Shown piece by piece: positions 24,799-33,251 of a stretch of DNA of 64,000 nucleotides. The translations under genes were made by a program, and so were the position numbers. Positions within the stretch are counted from its first letter, which is position 1, and each line of letters opens with the position of its first letter. The stretch covers positions 1 to 64,000 of the forward strand of contig NZ_JANLGY010000005.1 of the NCBI RefSeq assembly GCF_024653915.1, read 5' to 3'. The stretch is from Sulfuricaulis sp. Lineage in GTDB: Bacteria; Pseudomonadota; Gammaproteobacteria; Acidiferrobacterales; Sulfurifustaceae. A model generated the notes under the pieces. The model had not been told where the DNA came from and did not search any database. It saw only the letters and a program-made list of their open reading frames with translations.

Positions 24799-25830
24799 AT
24801 GAATATCTTTATGATCGGAACCCAGCGCTCAGGATCGAATCTTTTGCGCCTGATGCTGAACGAGCTGCCCCGCATCGCCGCACCGCACCCGCCGCATATC
24901 CTGCAACGCATGATGCCGCTGGCACAGAACTACGGCGATCTCGACAGGCGCGAGAACTTCGCGCAGCTGGTGGATGACGTCTGTCGTCTGGTCGAGCTCA
25001 ATCCGGTACCGTGGGAAGGCGTGACGCTCAAGCGGCTCGACATCCAGTTGCGCTGCCGCCGACACACGCTCATGGCGGTGTGCGAGGCGGTCTACGACGT
25101 GATGGCTGAGGCCTGGGAGGCGCGCAGCTGGTGCTGCAAAAGCCTCGCCAACATCCAGTACCTGCCGCAGATCGAGGAACACTTCCGCAGCCCGCGCTAC
25201 ATATATCTTTATCGTGACGGACGTGACGTGGCCTGTTCGTTCCGCAAGGCCGTGGTGGGCGAGAAGCACTTCTACCACATCGCCAGGGAATGGGCCGCGG
25301 CCCAGCAGCTGGCGCTCGAAATGCGCGAACGCATCGGGCCCAGCCGTTTCATCAGCATCAGTTACGAGTCGCTGACGAGCGCGCCGGAGCTCACCATGCG
25401 TTTGTTGTGCAAGTTTCTGGGCGTGCGCTTCAGCCCGTCGATGCTGGAGTTCTACAAATCTGACGAGGCCAAGCGTGCGGCCGAATCAAGCCAATTGTGG
25501 GGTAACGTGGCCAAGCCGATCATGGCCAATAACACCCGCAAGTTCCTCAGTGAGGCCAGCGAATCGGACATCCGCATCTTCGAGTCGGTGGCGGGCGATG
25601 TGTTGCATGCCCTTGGATACCAGACCCTGTACGTTCCCCGGGGCGCGAAGAGGGACTTCAGCCAACAGGAGATCCTGCTTTTCAATGCGGAGAATCTCTG
25701 GCTCAAGGAAGAGGTGTTGCGGCGCACCAGCGCGGAAGACCTCAAGCGCCGTGATTGCCAGTCGGGCCTGATTCAGGAAATCCGCGACCGCGGCCAGATG
25801 TCACCGCCGTCGATGCGCGCCATCGCCTGA
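24799..25830 (+). CDS. Sulfotransferase-family protein
   Basis: 343 aa from the ATG at 24799, behind ACAGGAG. The PAPS-binding loops are present: GTQRSGSNLLRLML at the N-terminus for the 5'-phosphosulfate and YLYRDGRDVACSF (about 135-147) for the 3'-phosphate. It should move a sulfuryl group from PAPS to an unknown acceptor, perhaps a sugar or lipid. The C-terminal 90 residues are helical and not part of the core. Confidence 0.87.
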   Translation: MNIFMIGTQRSGSNLLRLMLNELPRIAAPHPPHILQRMMPLAQNYGDLDRRENFAQLVDDVCRLVELNPVPWEGVTLKRLDIQLRCRRHTLMAVCEAVYDVMAEAWEARSWCCKSLANIQYLPQIEEHFRSPRYIYLYRDGRDVACSFRKAVVGEKHFYHIAREWAAAQQLALEMRERIGPSRFISISYESLTSAPELTMRLLCKFLGVRFSPSMLEFYKSDEAKRAAESSQLWGNVAKPIMANNTRKFLSEASESDIRIFESVAGDVLHALGYQTLYVPRGAKRDFSQQEILLFNAENLWLKEEVLRRTSAEDLKRRDCQSGLIQEIRDRGQMSPPSMRAIA

Positions 25831-25856
25831 CATTGATAAATAATAATAAAACTTGG

Positions 25857-25938
25857 AACCACGGGGAGCACGGGGATGGCTAGAAAGTCCAAAGAATCAG
25901 GATTAATCTATTTATTTTCCCCCGTGTTCCCCGTGGTT
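25857..25938. repeat. Inverted 9-bp-period element (CACGGGGA word), second copy
   Basis: AACCACGGGGAGCACGGGGA at 25857-25876 faces TCCCCCGTGTTCCCCGTGG at 25918-25936. It lies between the convergent sulfotransferase and ntrC genes, as its twin at 13236 lies between convergent genes. TTTTTTTTT near 25950 follows on the plus strand, so it could work as a terminator. Confidence 0.85.
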
Positions 25939-25970
25939 TAGGGTTTTTGTTTTTTTTTTGGTGGGACTCT

Positions 25971-27365
25971 CTAAGTCAGGTCGAGGTCCTTAAGCTTGCG
26001 CGTGAGGGTGTTGCGCCCCCAGCCGAGTTTGCGGGCCGCGTCCTGCTTGCGGCCGCCGGCGTGCTTGAGCGCGGCTTCGATCAGGATACGCTCGAAGCTG
26101 TCGTTAATCCCTTTGAAGATCTCATCCTCACCGCGTGCCAGACTTTGTTCGACGGTGTTCTTTAGCTGACCTTCCCAGTCCGCGCTGTTAATTTTCCCGG
26201 CGTCGGCTGCCAGCAGCTCCGGCGGCAGATCCTCGACGCGCACCGTCTGTCCGGGGGCCATGACGGTCAGCCAGCGGCAGGTGTTTTCCAGTTGCCGCAC
26301 GTTGCCCGGCCAGGGGAGACGACTGAGATATTCCTCTGCCGGCGGGGCCAGATGTTTGGTTTCCACGCCGAGTTCGATGGCAGATTTCTTCATAAAATAA
26401 CTGGCCAGCGCCGGGATGTCCTCGCGCCGTTCGCGCAGCGGTGGCAGATGAATGCGAATCACGTTCAGGCGATGGAACAGGTCTTCGCGGAATTGCCCGT
26501 CCTTCACGCGACTTTCCAGGTTCTGGTTGGTGGCGGCGATAATGCGCACATTGGTTTCCACCTGCTCGTGCCCACCGACGCGATAGAATTTGCCGTCCTG
26601 CAGCACGCGTAACAGGCGTGTTTGCAGCGCTGGCGGCATGTCGCCGATTTCATCAAGGAATAACGTGCCCCCATTGGCCTGCTCGAAACGCCCCATGCGC
26701 TGATGCGTGGCGCCGGTAAAGGAGCCCTTTTCGTGGCCGAACAGTTCGGATTCGAGCAGCTCGCCCGGGATCGCGGCGATGTTGATGGCGATGAAGGGCT
26801 TGTCGGCACGCGGGCTGTGATTGTGCAGAGCGCTGGCCACCAGCTCCTTGCCGGTACCGGATTCGCCGTTGATGAGCACGCTCAGGTGTGACCCCGACAG
26901 GCGCCCGATGGCGCGGAACACTTCCTGCATTGAGGCGGCCGAGCCGATGATTTCCGGTGCCTGGTCGTTGCCCGGTGCTTCCACCTTTTGCCGCCGCCGG
27001 TGTTCGATGGCGCGCCGTGTCAGGCGCACCGCCTCGTCCACGTCGAAGGGCTTCGGCAGATACTCAAATGCGCCGCCGCGATAGGAGGCGACGGCGCTTT
27101 CCAGGTCGGTGTGGGCGGTAATGATGATCACCGGAATCTCTGGCGCCTTGGCGTGAATGGTCTTGAGCAATTCAAGCCCACTGATACCGGGCATGCGGAT
27201 ATCCGAAATCACCACATCCGGCCGCTGACGATCGAGCAAGTCGGCAATGTCATTGGCGGATTCGAAAGTCTTCACGGTGATGTCCGCCTGGGTCAGGGCC
27301 TTTTCCAGCACCCAGCGAATGGAGCGGTCGTCGTCAATGACCCAGACAATATCCGGTCTAGCCAT
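25971..27365 (-). CDS. ntrC: Nitrogen regulation response regulator NtrC
   Basis: 464 aa from the ATG at 27365. The receiver has DDD at 11-13, D55 (ISDIRMPG) as phosphate acceptor and K106; the AAA+ domain has GESGTGKE (168-175). The sigma54 loop reads GSFTGA (215-220) instead of the usual GAFTGA, a small but notable change. The Fis-like C-terminus has GGRKQDAARKLGWGRNTLTRKLKDL. It activates sigma54 promoters such as that of glnA when nitrogen is short. It overlaps the ntrB end by 8 bp. Confidence 0.96.
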   Translation of the reverse strand: MARPDIVWVIDDDRSIRWVLEKALTQADITVKTFESANDIADLLDRQRPDVVISDIRMPGISGLELLKTIHAKAPEIPVIIITAHTDLESAVASYRGGAFEYLPKPFDVDEAVRLTRRAIEHRRRQKVEAPGNDQAPEIIGSAASMQEVFRAIGRLSGSHLSVLINGESGTGKELVASALHNHSPRADKPFIAINIAAIPGELLESELFGHEKGSFTGATHQRMGRFEQANGGTLFLDEIGDMPPALQTRLLRVLQDGKFYRVGGHEQVETNVRIIAATNQNLESRVKDGQFREDLFHRLNVIRIHLPPLRERREDIPALASYFMKKSAIELGVETKHLAPPAEEYLSRLPWPGNVRQLENTCRWLTVMAPGQTVRVEDLPPELLAADAGKINSADWEGQLKNTVEQSLARGEDEIFKGINDSFERILIEAALKHAGGRKQDAARKLGWGRNTLTRKLKDLDLT

Positions 27366-28419
27366 GCCCGTTCTCCAGTGGCAGGTAAATGCTGAACACG
27401 GTGTGTCCCGGACGACTCTGGCACTCAATTAGCCCGCCGTGTTTGGCGATGATGTCCTGCGCGATGGACAGGCCCAGACCGGTACCGCCGGGCTTGGCCG
27501 TGACCATCGGATAGAAAATATGCTCCCGGATTTCCTCGGGGATGCCGGGTCCGTTGTCCTCGATGTCGGCGCGCAGCACCAGGCGGTGGCGCTTTTGTCC
27601 GATGGTAAAGCTGCGCTCGATGTTTGTCCGCAGGCGGATTATTCCCTGGTGTTGAATCGCCTCGGACGAATTGCGCACGATGTTGAGGATTGCCTGAATG
27701 AGCTGTTCGGGCTCGCCGTCGAATTCCGGCAGGCTCGGATCATAATCGCGCTCAAGTGTGAGCCCGACCGGCACCTCCACCAGCATCAGCTTGCGCACAT
27801 GCTCCAGGATTTCGTGGATATTGACTGGCCGCTTTTTCAGCGGCTGATGTGGGCCCATCATGCGGTCCACGAGATTACGCAGGCGATCGGCCTCGTGGAT
27901 AATGATGCGGGTGTATTCCCGAAGCGATTTGTCCGGCAGCTCGCGTTCCAGCAGTTGCGCCGCGCCGCGCAAACCCCCGAGCGGGTTTTTGATTTCGTGT
28001 GCCAGCCCGCGCATCACCGCGCGGTTGGCCGCCTGACGCTCCAGCGTATTTTCATCGCGTGCCAGACGCAGTAACCGGTCCACCTGCGTGAGTTCCACCA
28101 GCAACGCCCCTTCTGTCCCGGCGTCGGTCAGCGGCGTTACCGTGCAATCCACGGTGATGGTTCGGGCGCCCGGCAGTTTCAGCACGACGCCACGGGCGGT
28201 GAAGGGGTGCTGGCTCTCAAGCGTTTGCAGGAGCGTCTTGGCCGCCATTCGCGCATGCGGCAGCAGATCGGTCAGCGACTGACCGATGGCTTTCTTGGCG
28301 CTGATCTCGAACAACATTTCGCCTGCAGGATTGATGCTGGACAGACGCAGATGAGCGTCGAAGGTCAGCACGGCTGTCGTCAGGTTTTCGAGAATCTGCG
28401 GGAGAGATCCAGTGCGCAT
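27358..28419 (-). CDS. ntrB: Nitrogen regulation histidine kinase NtrB
   Basis: 353 aa from the ATG at 28419, the start that fits the family (MRTGSLPQILENLTTAVL) and follows AGGTGG. A cytoplasmic PAS domain (about 5-115) leads to H141 in LAHEIKNPLGG and an ATPase domain with DNGPGIP and GGTGLGLS. It phosphorylates NtrC under control of PII protein. It has no membrane span, as expected. An NtrC box lies about 105 bp upstream. Confidence 0.95.
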   Translation of the reverse strand: MRTGSLPQILENLTTAVLTFDAHLRLSSINPAGEMLFEISAKKAIGQSLTDLLPHARMAAKTLLQTLESQHPFTARGVVLKLPGARTITVDCTVTPLTDAGTEGALLVELTQVDRLLRLARDENTLERQAANRAVMRGLAHEIKNPLGGLRGAAQLLERELPDKSLREYTRIIIHEADRLRNLVDRMMGPHQPLKKRPVNIHEILEHVRKLMLVEVPVGLTLERDYDPSLPEFDGEPEQLIQAILNIVRNSSEAIQHQGIIRLRTNIERSFTIGQKRHRLVLRADIEDNGPGIPEEIREHIFYPMVTAKPGGTGLGLSIAQDIIAKHGGLIECQSRPGHTVFSIYLPLENGHG

Positions 28420-28523
28420 GGGCCACCTGTCAGGAGCTATCTGGGCTGAGGCAACTTGTTTCACAACTCTAAAAATCCTTAAGAATAAATGACTTATAAA
28501 ATTCTTGGATTCAGAATCTATCA

Positions 28524-28540
28524 TGCACCATTTTGGTGCA
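28524..28540. promoter_or_regulatory. NtrC-binding site upstream of ntrB
   Basis: TGCACCATTTTGGTGCA is a perfect 17-bp palindrome matching the NtrC box. It sits between the glnA terminator and ntrB. In E. coli a similar box lets NtrC control its own operon; the same is inferred here. Confidence 0.88.
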
Positions 28541-28570
28541 TGGGGATATATCCATACCGGCTCCCAAAAA

Positions 28571-28597
28571 CAATCGCCCCCTGAGCGGGGGCGATTG
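28571..28597 (-). terminator. Terminator of glnA
   Basis: A perfect 11-bp GC-rich stem (CAATCGCCCCC with GGGGGCGATTG) is followed on the minus strand by TTTTTGGG. It separates glnA from ntrBC, so ntrBC needs its own promoter or read-through. Confidence 0.88.
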
Positions 28598-28621
28598 AGG
28601 TTACGGTAAAGACATGCGCCC

Positions 28622-30031
28622 CTAGACGCTGTAGTACATGTCGAACTCGATCGGATGCGTGGTCATGCGCATGCGCGTGACTTCCTGCATCTTGAGACTG
28701 ATGTAGGAGTCGATGACATCGTCGGTGAACACGCCGCCGGCCTTGAGGAAGGCGCGATCCTTGTCGAGCGCTTCGAGCGCCTGATCGAGCGCATGGCACA
28801 CGGTCGGGATCTTCTTGGCCTCTTCCGCCGGCAAGTCGTACAGGTCCTTGTCCATGGCTTCGCCGGGATGGGTTTTATTCATGATGCCATCCAGACCCGC
28901 CATCATCATGGCGGTAAACGCGAGGTAGGGGTTGCTGCCGGCATCCGGGAAACGTACCTCGATGCGCCGGCCTTTCGGGTTCGGCACATACGGGATGCGA
29001 ATCGAGGCTGAACGGTTGCGCGCCGAATACGCCAGCATCACCGGCGCTTCAAAACCCGGCACCAGGCGCTTATAGGAGTTGGTTAGCGAATTGGTAATGG
29101 CATTGAGCGCGCGCGCATGCTTGATAATGCCGCCGATGTAGTACAACGCTGTCTGCGACAGCCCACCGTACTCGTTGCCGCTGAACAGGTTCTTGCCGTC
29201 TTTGGCAAGTGACTGGTGCACGTGCATACCGGAGCCGTTATCACCGACGAGGGGCTTGGGCATGAAGGTGGAGGTCTTGCCGTAGCTGTGCGCTACGTTA
29301 TGCACGCAGTATTTGTAGATTTGCAGCTCGTCGGCCTTTTTCACCAGGGTGCCAAACAGCATGCCGATCTCGTTCTGGCCGGCGGTCGCCACTTCGTGGT
29401 GATGGGTTTCAATCTTGAGTCCCATCTCTTCCATGGCGAGACACATGGCCGAGCGAATATCCTGCTGCGAGTCCACCGGCGGTACTGGAAAGTAACCGCC
29501 CTTGACGGTCGGACGATGGCCGAGGTTGCCGCCTTCGTATACCTTCTCGGTGTTCCAGGAGGCTTCTTCGGAATCGATCTTGACGAACGAGCCGCTGATA
29601 TCAGCGCCCCAACGGACGTCGTCGAAAATGAAGAATTCGGCTTCGGGGCCAAAGAAGGCGGTGTCGGCGATGCCGGTACTCTTCAGATAGGCCTCGGCGC
29701 GTTTGGCGAGCGAACGCGGGCAGCGTTCATAACCTTGCATGGTGCTGGGCTCGACCACGTCGCAACGCAGGAGGAGAGTCGGCTCCTCCATGAACGGGTC
29801 CATGACCGCGGTGGCGGCTTCCGGCATCAGAATCATGTCGGATTCCTGGATGCCCTTCCAACCGGAGATCGAGGAGCCATCGAACATCTTGCCGTGCTCA
29901 AAGAGCTCGGCGTCCACGGTGCTGGCCGGCACCGAGACATGCTGTTCCTTGCCTTTGGTGTCGGTAAAACGAAAGTCGACGAACTTGATCTTCTTGTCTT
30001 TGATCATTTTGATTACATCGGCGCCGGACAT
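28622..30031 (-). CDS. glnA: Glutamine synthetase, type I
   Basis: 469 aa. It joins ammonia and glutamate with ATP to form glutamine. [30 protein letters not shown] and NRSASIRIP mark the active site, and Y398 in KDLYDLP is the adenylylation tyrosine, so control by adenylylation is expected. AGGAGG lies 7 bp before the ATG. Its promoter region has a sigma54 site and two NtrC boxes. Confidence 0.97.
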   Translation of the reverse strand: MSGADVIKMIKDKKIKFVDFRFTDTKGKEQHVSVPASTVDAELFEHGKMFDGSSISGWKGIQESDMILMPEAATAVMDPFMEEPTLLLRCDVVEPSTMQGYERCPRSLAKRAEAYLKSTGIADTAFFGPEAEFFIFDDVRWGADISGSFVKIDSEEASWNTEKVYEGGNLGHRPTVKGGYFPVPPVDSQQDIRSAMCLAMEEMGLKIETHHHEVATAGQNEIGMLFGTLVKKADELQIYKYCVHNVAHSYGKTSTFMPKPLVGDNGSGMHVHQSLAKDGKNLFSGNEYGGLSQTALYYIGGIIKHARALNAITNSLTNSYKRLVPGFEAPVMLAYSARNRSASIRIPYVPNPKGRRIEVRFPDAGSNPYLAFTAMMMAGLDGIMNKTHPGEAMDKDLYDLPAEEAKKIPTVCHALDQALEALDKDRAFLKAGGVFTDDVIDSYISLKMQEVTRMRMTTHPIEFDMYYSV

Positions 30032-30098
30032 CGGAATCCTCCTGGGAAATTAATGTAAGTGTGCAACGTGCACAGCGGTAAAATTGAATTAGTATTTT

Positions 30099-30114
30099 TG
30101 CACTATTTGTGCCA
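30099..30114 (-). promoter_or_regulatory. Sigma54 promoter of glnA
   Basis: The minus strand reads TGGCAC-AAATA-GTGCA, matching the -24/-12 consensus but for one base. Transcription should start near 30087, giving a leader of about 55 nt. The two NtrC boxes lie about 90 and 120 bp upstream of that start, as in E. coli glnAp2. Confidence 0.85.
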
Positions 30115-30175
30115 TTAATAAAATCACATGAAATCAAATAGTTAAACTGACTCTAACTTCGGATTACAGCATATT

Positions 30176-30192
30176 TGCACTAAGATAGTGCA
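30176..30192. promoter_or_regulatory. NtrC-binding site, proximal, upstream of glnA
   Basis: TGCACTAAGATAGTGCA is a perfect palindrome in its arms (TGCACTA/TAGTGCA) and fits the NtrC box. Confidence 0.85.
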
Positions 30193-30206
30193 TAGAAAAC
30201 TGAATA

Positions 30207-30223
30207 TGCACCATAATGGTGCA
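30207..30223. promoter_or_regulatory. NtrC-binding site, distal, upstream of glnA
   Basis: TGCACCATAATGGTGCA differs from the box before ntrB only at the centre. It is 31 bp from the proximal box, three helical turns, as expected for cooperative binding. Confidence 0.88.
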
Positions 30224-30230
30224 TATTTCA

Positions 30231-31400
30231 TTAATGAAATAGCACATCCACAGAACCGATTTTTTCATCGCCTTGAATGGCCTCGGCAAACCGCCGTGCT
30301 AGTTTTTGTGCCGCCGCCGTATCAGCGACGGCCGAGAGCGGCAGCAGCAGCTCGATATCAATGTGTCCGTCCAGATAGTGCAGGGTAATGTGCTCAATCT
30401 GGCGCGCTTCGGGGATGGCATGGAAGTAACCGTCGAGCCGCTTCAGCACTTCGTCGCGCAACGGCAAGCCTTCACAGCTGGGGGCTTCTACGTCCTCCTC
30501 GGTATCGATATGCACCATGACATCCGTCATCGGTGTAATTTCATTGATGAGCTTGGCGCGTACGGCCTCGCTGATCTGGTGCCCCTCGGACACGCTCAAA
30601 TGATCGTCCACGATGATGTGCACGTCGGCCAGGGCCTGACCGCCCACGCGCCGGGTGCGCAGCAGGTGCAGCGCCTTGACGCCGCTGACGGAAAGGATGG
30701 TCTTGCGGATCGAGTCGAGGTCTTTCGTGCCCAGGCCCGTGTCCACCAATTCGCGCAATGACTGCCAGCTGAGTTGCACGCCGACCTTGATGATCATGAT
30801 GGCGACCACGATGGCGGCGAGCGCGTCGAAATAGGCAAAACCGATCAGACTGCCGCTAATGCCGATGGCCACGATGAGTGAAGACAGCGCGTCCGACCGG
30901 TGGTGCCAGGCACTGGCGCGCAACATGTTCGAGCCGAAGCGGTTGGCGGTAACGATGGTGTAGCGGTACATCGCCTCCTTGGCGACAAGGGTGCCGATGG
31001 CGGTCCACAGGGTCAACATGCTCGGTTTCAGCAGCTCCTCGACCGCCACCAGCTTCATGCCCGCGCGCACGCCGATCCCGATGGCGACGCCGATCAGCAC
31101 GATTCCGAGTATCAGGGTCACCGCGGTTTCAATGCGTTCATGACCGTACGGATGATCGGCGTCAGCGCCCTTGCGTCCGTGCTTGAGCGCGAAAATGACC
31201 AGCATGTCTGCCAGCATGTCGGACAGGGTGTGCATGCCATCCGCCACCAGCGCCTGCGAATGCCCGAGCAGGCCGATAATGACCTGGGCCGTGCTGAGCA
31301 GAAAATTGGCGGTGATGTTGACGATGGCGACGCGCAGGCTGGCGCGGTAGCGCTCCGGGCTGGAGCTGTCGAAATGGCTGTGTTCTTCGGTGTGGCTCAT
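30231..31400 (-). CDS. Cation diffusion facilitator (CDF) transporter
   Basis: 389 aa. Six membrane spans are expected, with metal-site motifs ADGMHTLSDMLAD and HHRSDALSS, and HPYGHERIE after the second span. Two stretches of cytoplasmic domain follow, longer than in FieF/ZitB. It should export Zn2+, Fe2+ or a like ion in exchange for protons. Its ATG overlaps the stop of the TusA-like gene by 4 bp. Confidence 0.9.
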   Translation of the reverse strand: MSHTEEHSHFDSSSPERYRASLRVAIVNITANFLLSTAQVIIGLLGHSQALVADGMHTLSDMLADMLVIFALKHGRKGADADHPYGHERIETAVTLILGIVLIGVAIGIGVRAGMKLVAVEELLKPSMLTLWTAIGTLVAKEAMYRYTIVTANRFGSNMLRASAWHHRSDALSSLIVAIGISGSLIGFAYFDALAAIVVAIMIIKVGVQLSWQSLRELVDTGLGTKDLDSIRKTILSVSGVKALHLLRTRRVGGQALADVHIIVDDHLSVSEGHQISEAVRAKLINEITPMTDVMVHIDTEEDVEAPSCEGLPLRDEVLKRLDGYFHAIPEARQIEHITLHYLDGHIDIELLLPLSAVADTAAAQKLARRFAEAIQGDEKIGSVDVLFH

Positions 31401-31624
31401 GCGCAGACGCGTACCTTGATGAAGATGTCCCGGGCTTCATGCCGGGTTTCTACCACCTCGTGGCCGTGTACCCGGCACCAGGCGGGGATGTCATGCAGCG
31501 CTCCGGGGTCAGTGGCCTGCACTTCTAGCGTGTCGCCCGGAGACAATTCTGCAATCCGGTTTTGGGTGCGAATCACCGGCATGGGGCACATCAGATTACG
31601 TGCATCCAGCACGAAATGGCTCAT
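31397..31624 (-). CDS. TusA-like sulfurtransferase
   Basis: 75 aa from the ATG at 31624. The active Cys is in ARNLMCPMPVIRTQNRI, the TusA/SirA signature CPxP. TusA proteins pass persulfide sulfur to thiouridylases or sulfur-oxidation enzymes. Here it lies between a PP-loop tRNA thiolation-like gene and a CDF transporter, which supports a role as sulfur carrier for the former. Confidence 0.88.
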   Translation of the reverse strand: MSHFVLDARNLMCPMPVIRTQNRIAELSPGDTLEVQATDPGALHDIPAWCRVHGHEVVETRHEARDIFIKVRVCA

Positions 31625-31669
31625 GTCTATAAATCTTCTTCTAAAAAAACTCTTGAAATATGAGTTTTC

Positions 31670-31750
31670 ACCGCAGAGGACGCAAAGATCGCAGAGATTT
31701 CCCATTTGATTTTCATGATTTCTCTCTGTGAGCTCTGTGATCTCTGCGGT
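31670..31750. repeat. Inverted 9-bp-period element (CGCAGAG word)
   Basis: ACCGCAGAGGACGCAAAG and CGCAGAG (31670-31695) face CTCTGTGAGCTCTGTGA plus TCTCTGCGGT (31724-31750). It separates the thiouridylase-like gene from tusA on the minus strand. Confidence 0.82.
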
Positions 31751-31768
31751 AGATAATCATATAAATTT

Positions 31769-32872
31769 TTATAAGTACCACTCGGTGGGGATTTCGTTGG
31801 CCGGCAGCGGTGCGACGCTGATCTCACGGCTGATGCCCGCGGTATCGGTCACGGTCAGCGTCACCGCTTCGGCCTCGCGGCCCTTGCCGAAACGGGCTGT
31901 CAGTCGCGCCGCCAATTCGATGTCTTCTTCATTGGCATTTCCGTCGATCAGGGCGAGGGGGCCCTCATGGCTCGTGGCATAGAGGTGGGTGAAGCGTTTG
32001 CGGTAACCACTGAGAAAATTATTTTCGCCTTCGTCACGTCCGACGATCAATTTGAAATTTGGGCGCGGACGCAGGTGCCGTCCTACCTTGAGCAGCATAA
32101 TGTCGTCGAACTCGTATTGTTTGGTTCCGCGCGTGGCCCACAGGTCGGCGAGCTTGTGCGAGTACTGCTCGTTGGTGAGGAAGCAGCAACCCCCGGCCGG
32201 CTGGGCAAATTCCTTGAAGCCATATTGCGCCGCCAGGGCTATTTGCGGTTTGCGGCCGCGGCCGTTGAAATCGAGCAATTTGCCGCGGTCCACCCAACCC
32301 TCGCGCTCGGGCAGGGTCTCGGGTAACAGCTTGGCGCACAGCGGTCGCAACAGCCGGTCGAAGGCGCCGGACTCACGCGCTACCACCGGCATCGTGTCCT
32401 TGCGTTGCGACATCGGGCGCTGGCCGATGACTTCGCCGGTAATGATGAAATCGAAATTATTTTTTTCCATCCACTCGCGCGCCTTGCGCACCATGAAGCC
32501 CTTGCAGTCGAGGCAGGGGTTGAGGTTGGCGCCGTAGCCGTGTTTCGGATTGATCACGACGTCCTTGTACTCCTCGATGACGTCTATTATGTGCAGCTTG
32601 ATGCCGAGCTGTTCCGCCGTCCACAGGGCGTTGTTGCGCTTCGGCTTGGCATGCTCGTGATTGCGGATCGCGTGCGTGTGCCCCTCCACGCAAAAGCCGG
32701 TGTAGAAGTTGATGCCTTCGACGTGGATGCCCTGTTCCAGCATGACCTTGGCCGCGAGCATGGAATCGAGCCCGCCCGAGATCAGCGCCACGGCTTTACG
32801 GGGCACGCTGGCCGCCGGTGCCGCGCGCGGGCTGACGATCGGAGATGCCGGAAGCGGTGGCGGGGATAACAT
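31769..32872 (-). CDS. PP-loop ATPase, tRNA thiouridylase-like, with NFACT-R-like C-terminus
   Basis: About 367 aa from the ATG at 32872; a GTG at 32905 would add 11 residues. The ATP pyrophosphatase loop SGGLDSMLAAKVM follows a proline-rich N-terminus. NPCLDCKGFM holds a CxxC that could carry sulfur, and PAGGCCF adds two more Cys. The last hundred residues (LLKVGRHLRPRPNFKLIVGRDEGEN) resemble the NFACT-R/DUF814 domain. Relatives are often named thiouridylate methyltransferases, but the exact tRNA base is unknown. The TusA-like gene downstream fits a sulfur relay. Confidence 0.82.
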   Translation of the reverse strand: MLSPPPLPASPIVSPRAAPAASVPRKAVALISGGLDSMLAAKVMLEQGIHVEGINFYTGFCVEGHTHAIRNHEHAKPKRNNALWTAEQLGIKLHIIDVIEEYKDVVINPKHGYGANLNPCLDCKGFMVRKAREWMEKNNFDFIITGEVIGQRPMSQRKDTMPVVARESGAFDRLLRPLCAKLLPETLPEREGWVDRGKLLDFNGRGRKPQIALAAQYGFKEFAQPAGGCCFLTNEQYSHKLADLWATRGTKQYEFDDIMLLKVGRHLRPRPNFKLIVGRDEGENNFLSGYRKRFTHLYATSHEGPLALIDGNANEEDIELAARLTARFGKGREAEAVTLTVTDTAGISREISVAPLPANEIPTEWYL

Positions 32873-33251
32873 GGAGAGCACCGTCAACAAATTCTGGGGG
32901 AGCACATACTAGCCCAAACAAAGAATTCCGGCACGTGTTGCGGCACGGGGCTTTCAGTTAAAGCGATGCAGGCGCGTGGAGTGTGATGAGGCGAATAAAA
33001 AACGGGCCCATGCGGGCCCATTTTTGTTATACCGGCCTGCATGGGACCGGATCTCTCCTCCGTGGTGATCCAGGCGGGACCTGAAGCACGCGCGGCACAG
33101 TAACCAAATCCTTCGACCCTGTCTATTCTGAGATGGATTGACATCCCGGCCCGCTTGGGCTGACAAGCGGCGCCTGTCATGGTCCGGAACGGGACTGCCA
33201 CAGTGCTAAAATAACCTGATCTCGGTCACGAATGAATCTGACGACATAGTT
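32873..33251. other. Noncoding region between divergent genes
   Basis: About 380 bp between the thiouridylase-like gene and mtgA. Apart from the terminator-like hairpin at 33004-33019 it holds no gene I can support. On the minus strand TTTGGTTACTGTGCC and CACGGAGGAGAG stand out upstream of the hairpin and could belong to a small RNA or a leader, but no class fits. Confidence 0.35.
33004..33019. terminator. Bidirectional terminator-like hairpin between divergent genes
   Basis: GGGCCC-ATGC-GGGCCC is flanked by AAAAAAC on the left and ATTTTTG on the right, so it could act on both strands. Its place between two divergent genes means it should end something else, perhaps a small RNA. Confidence 0.65.
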
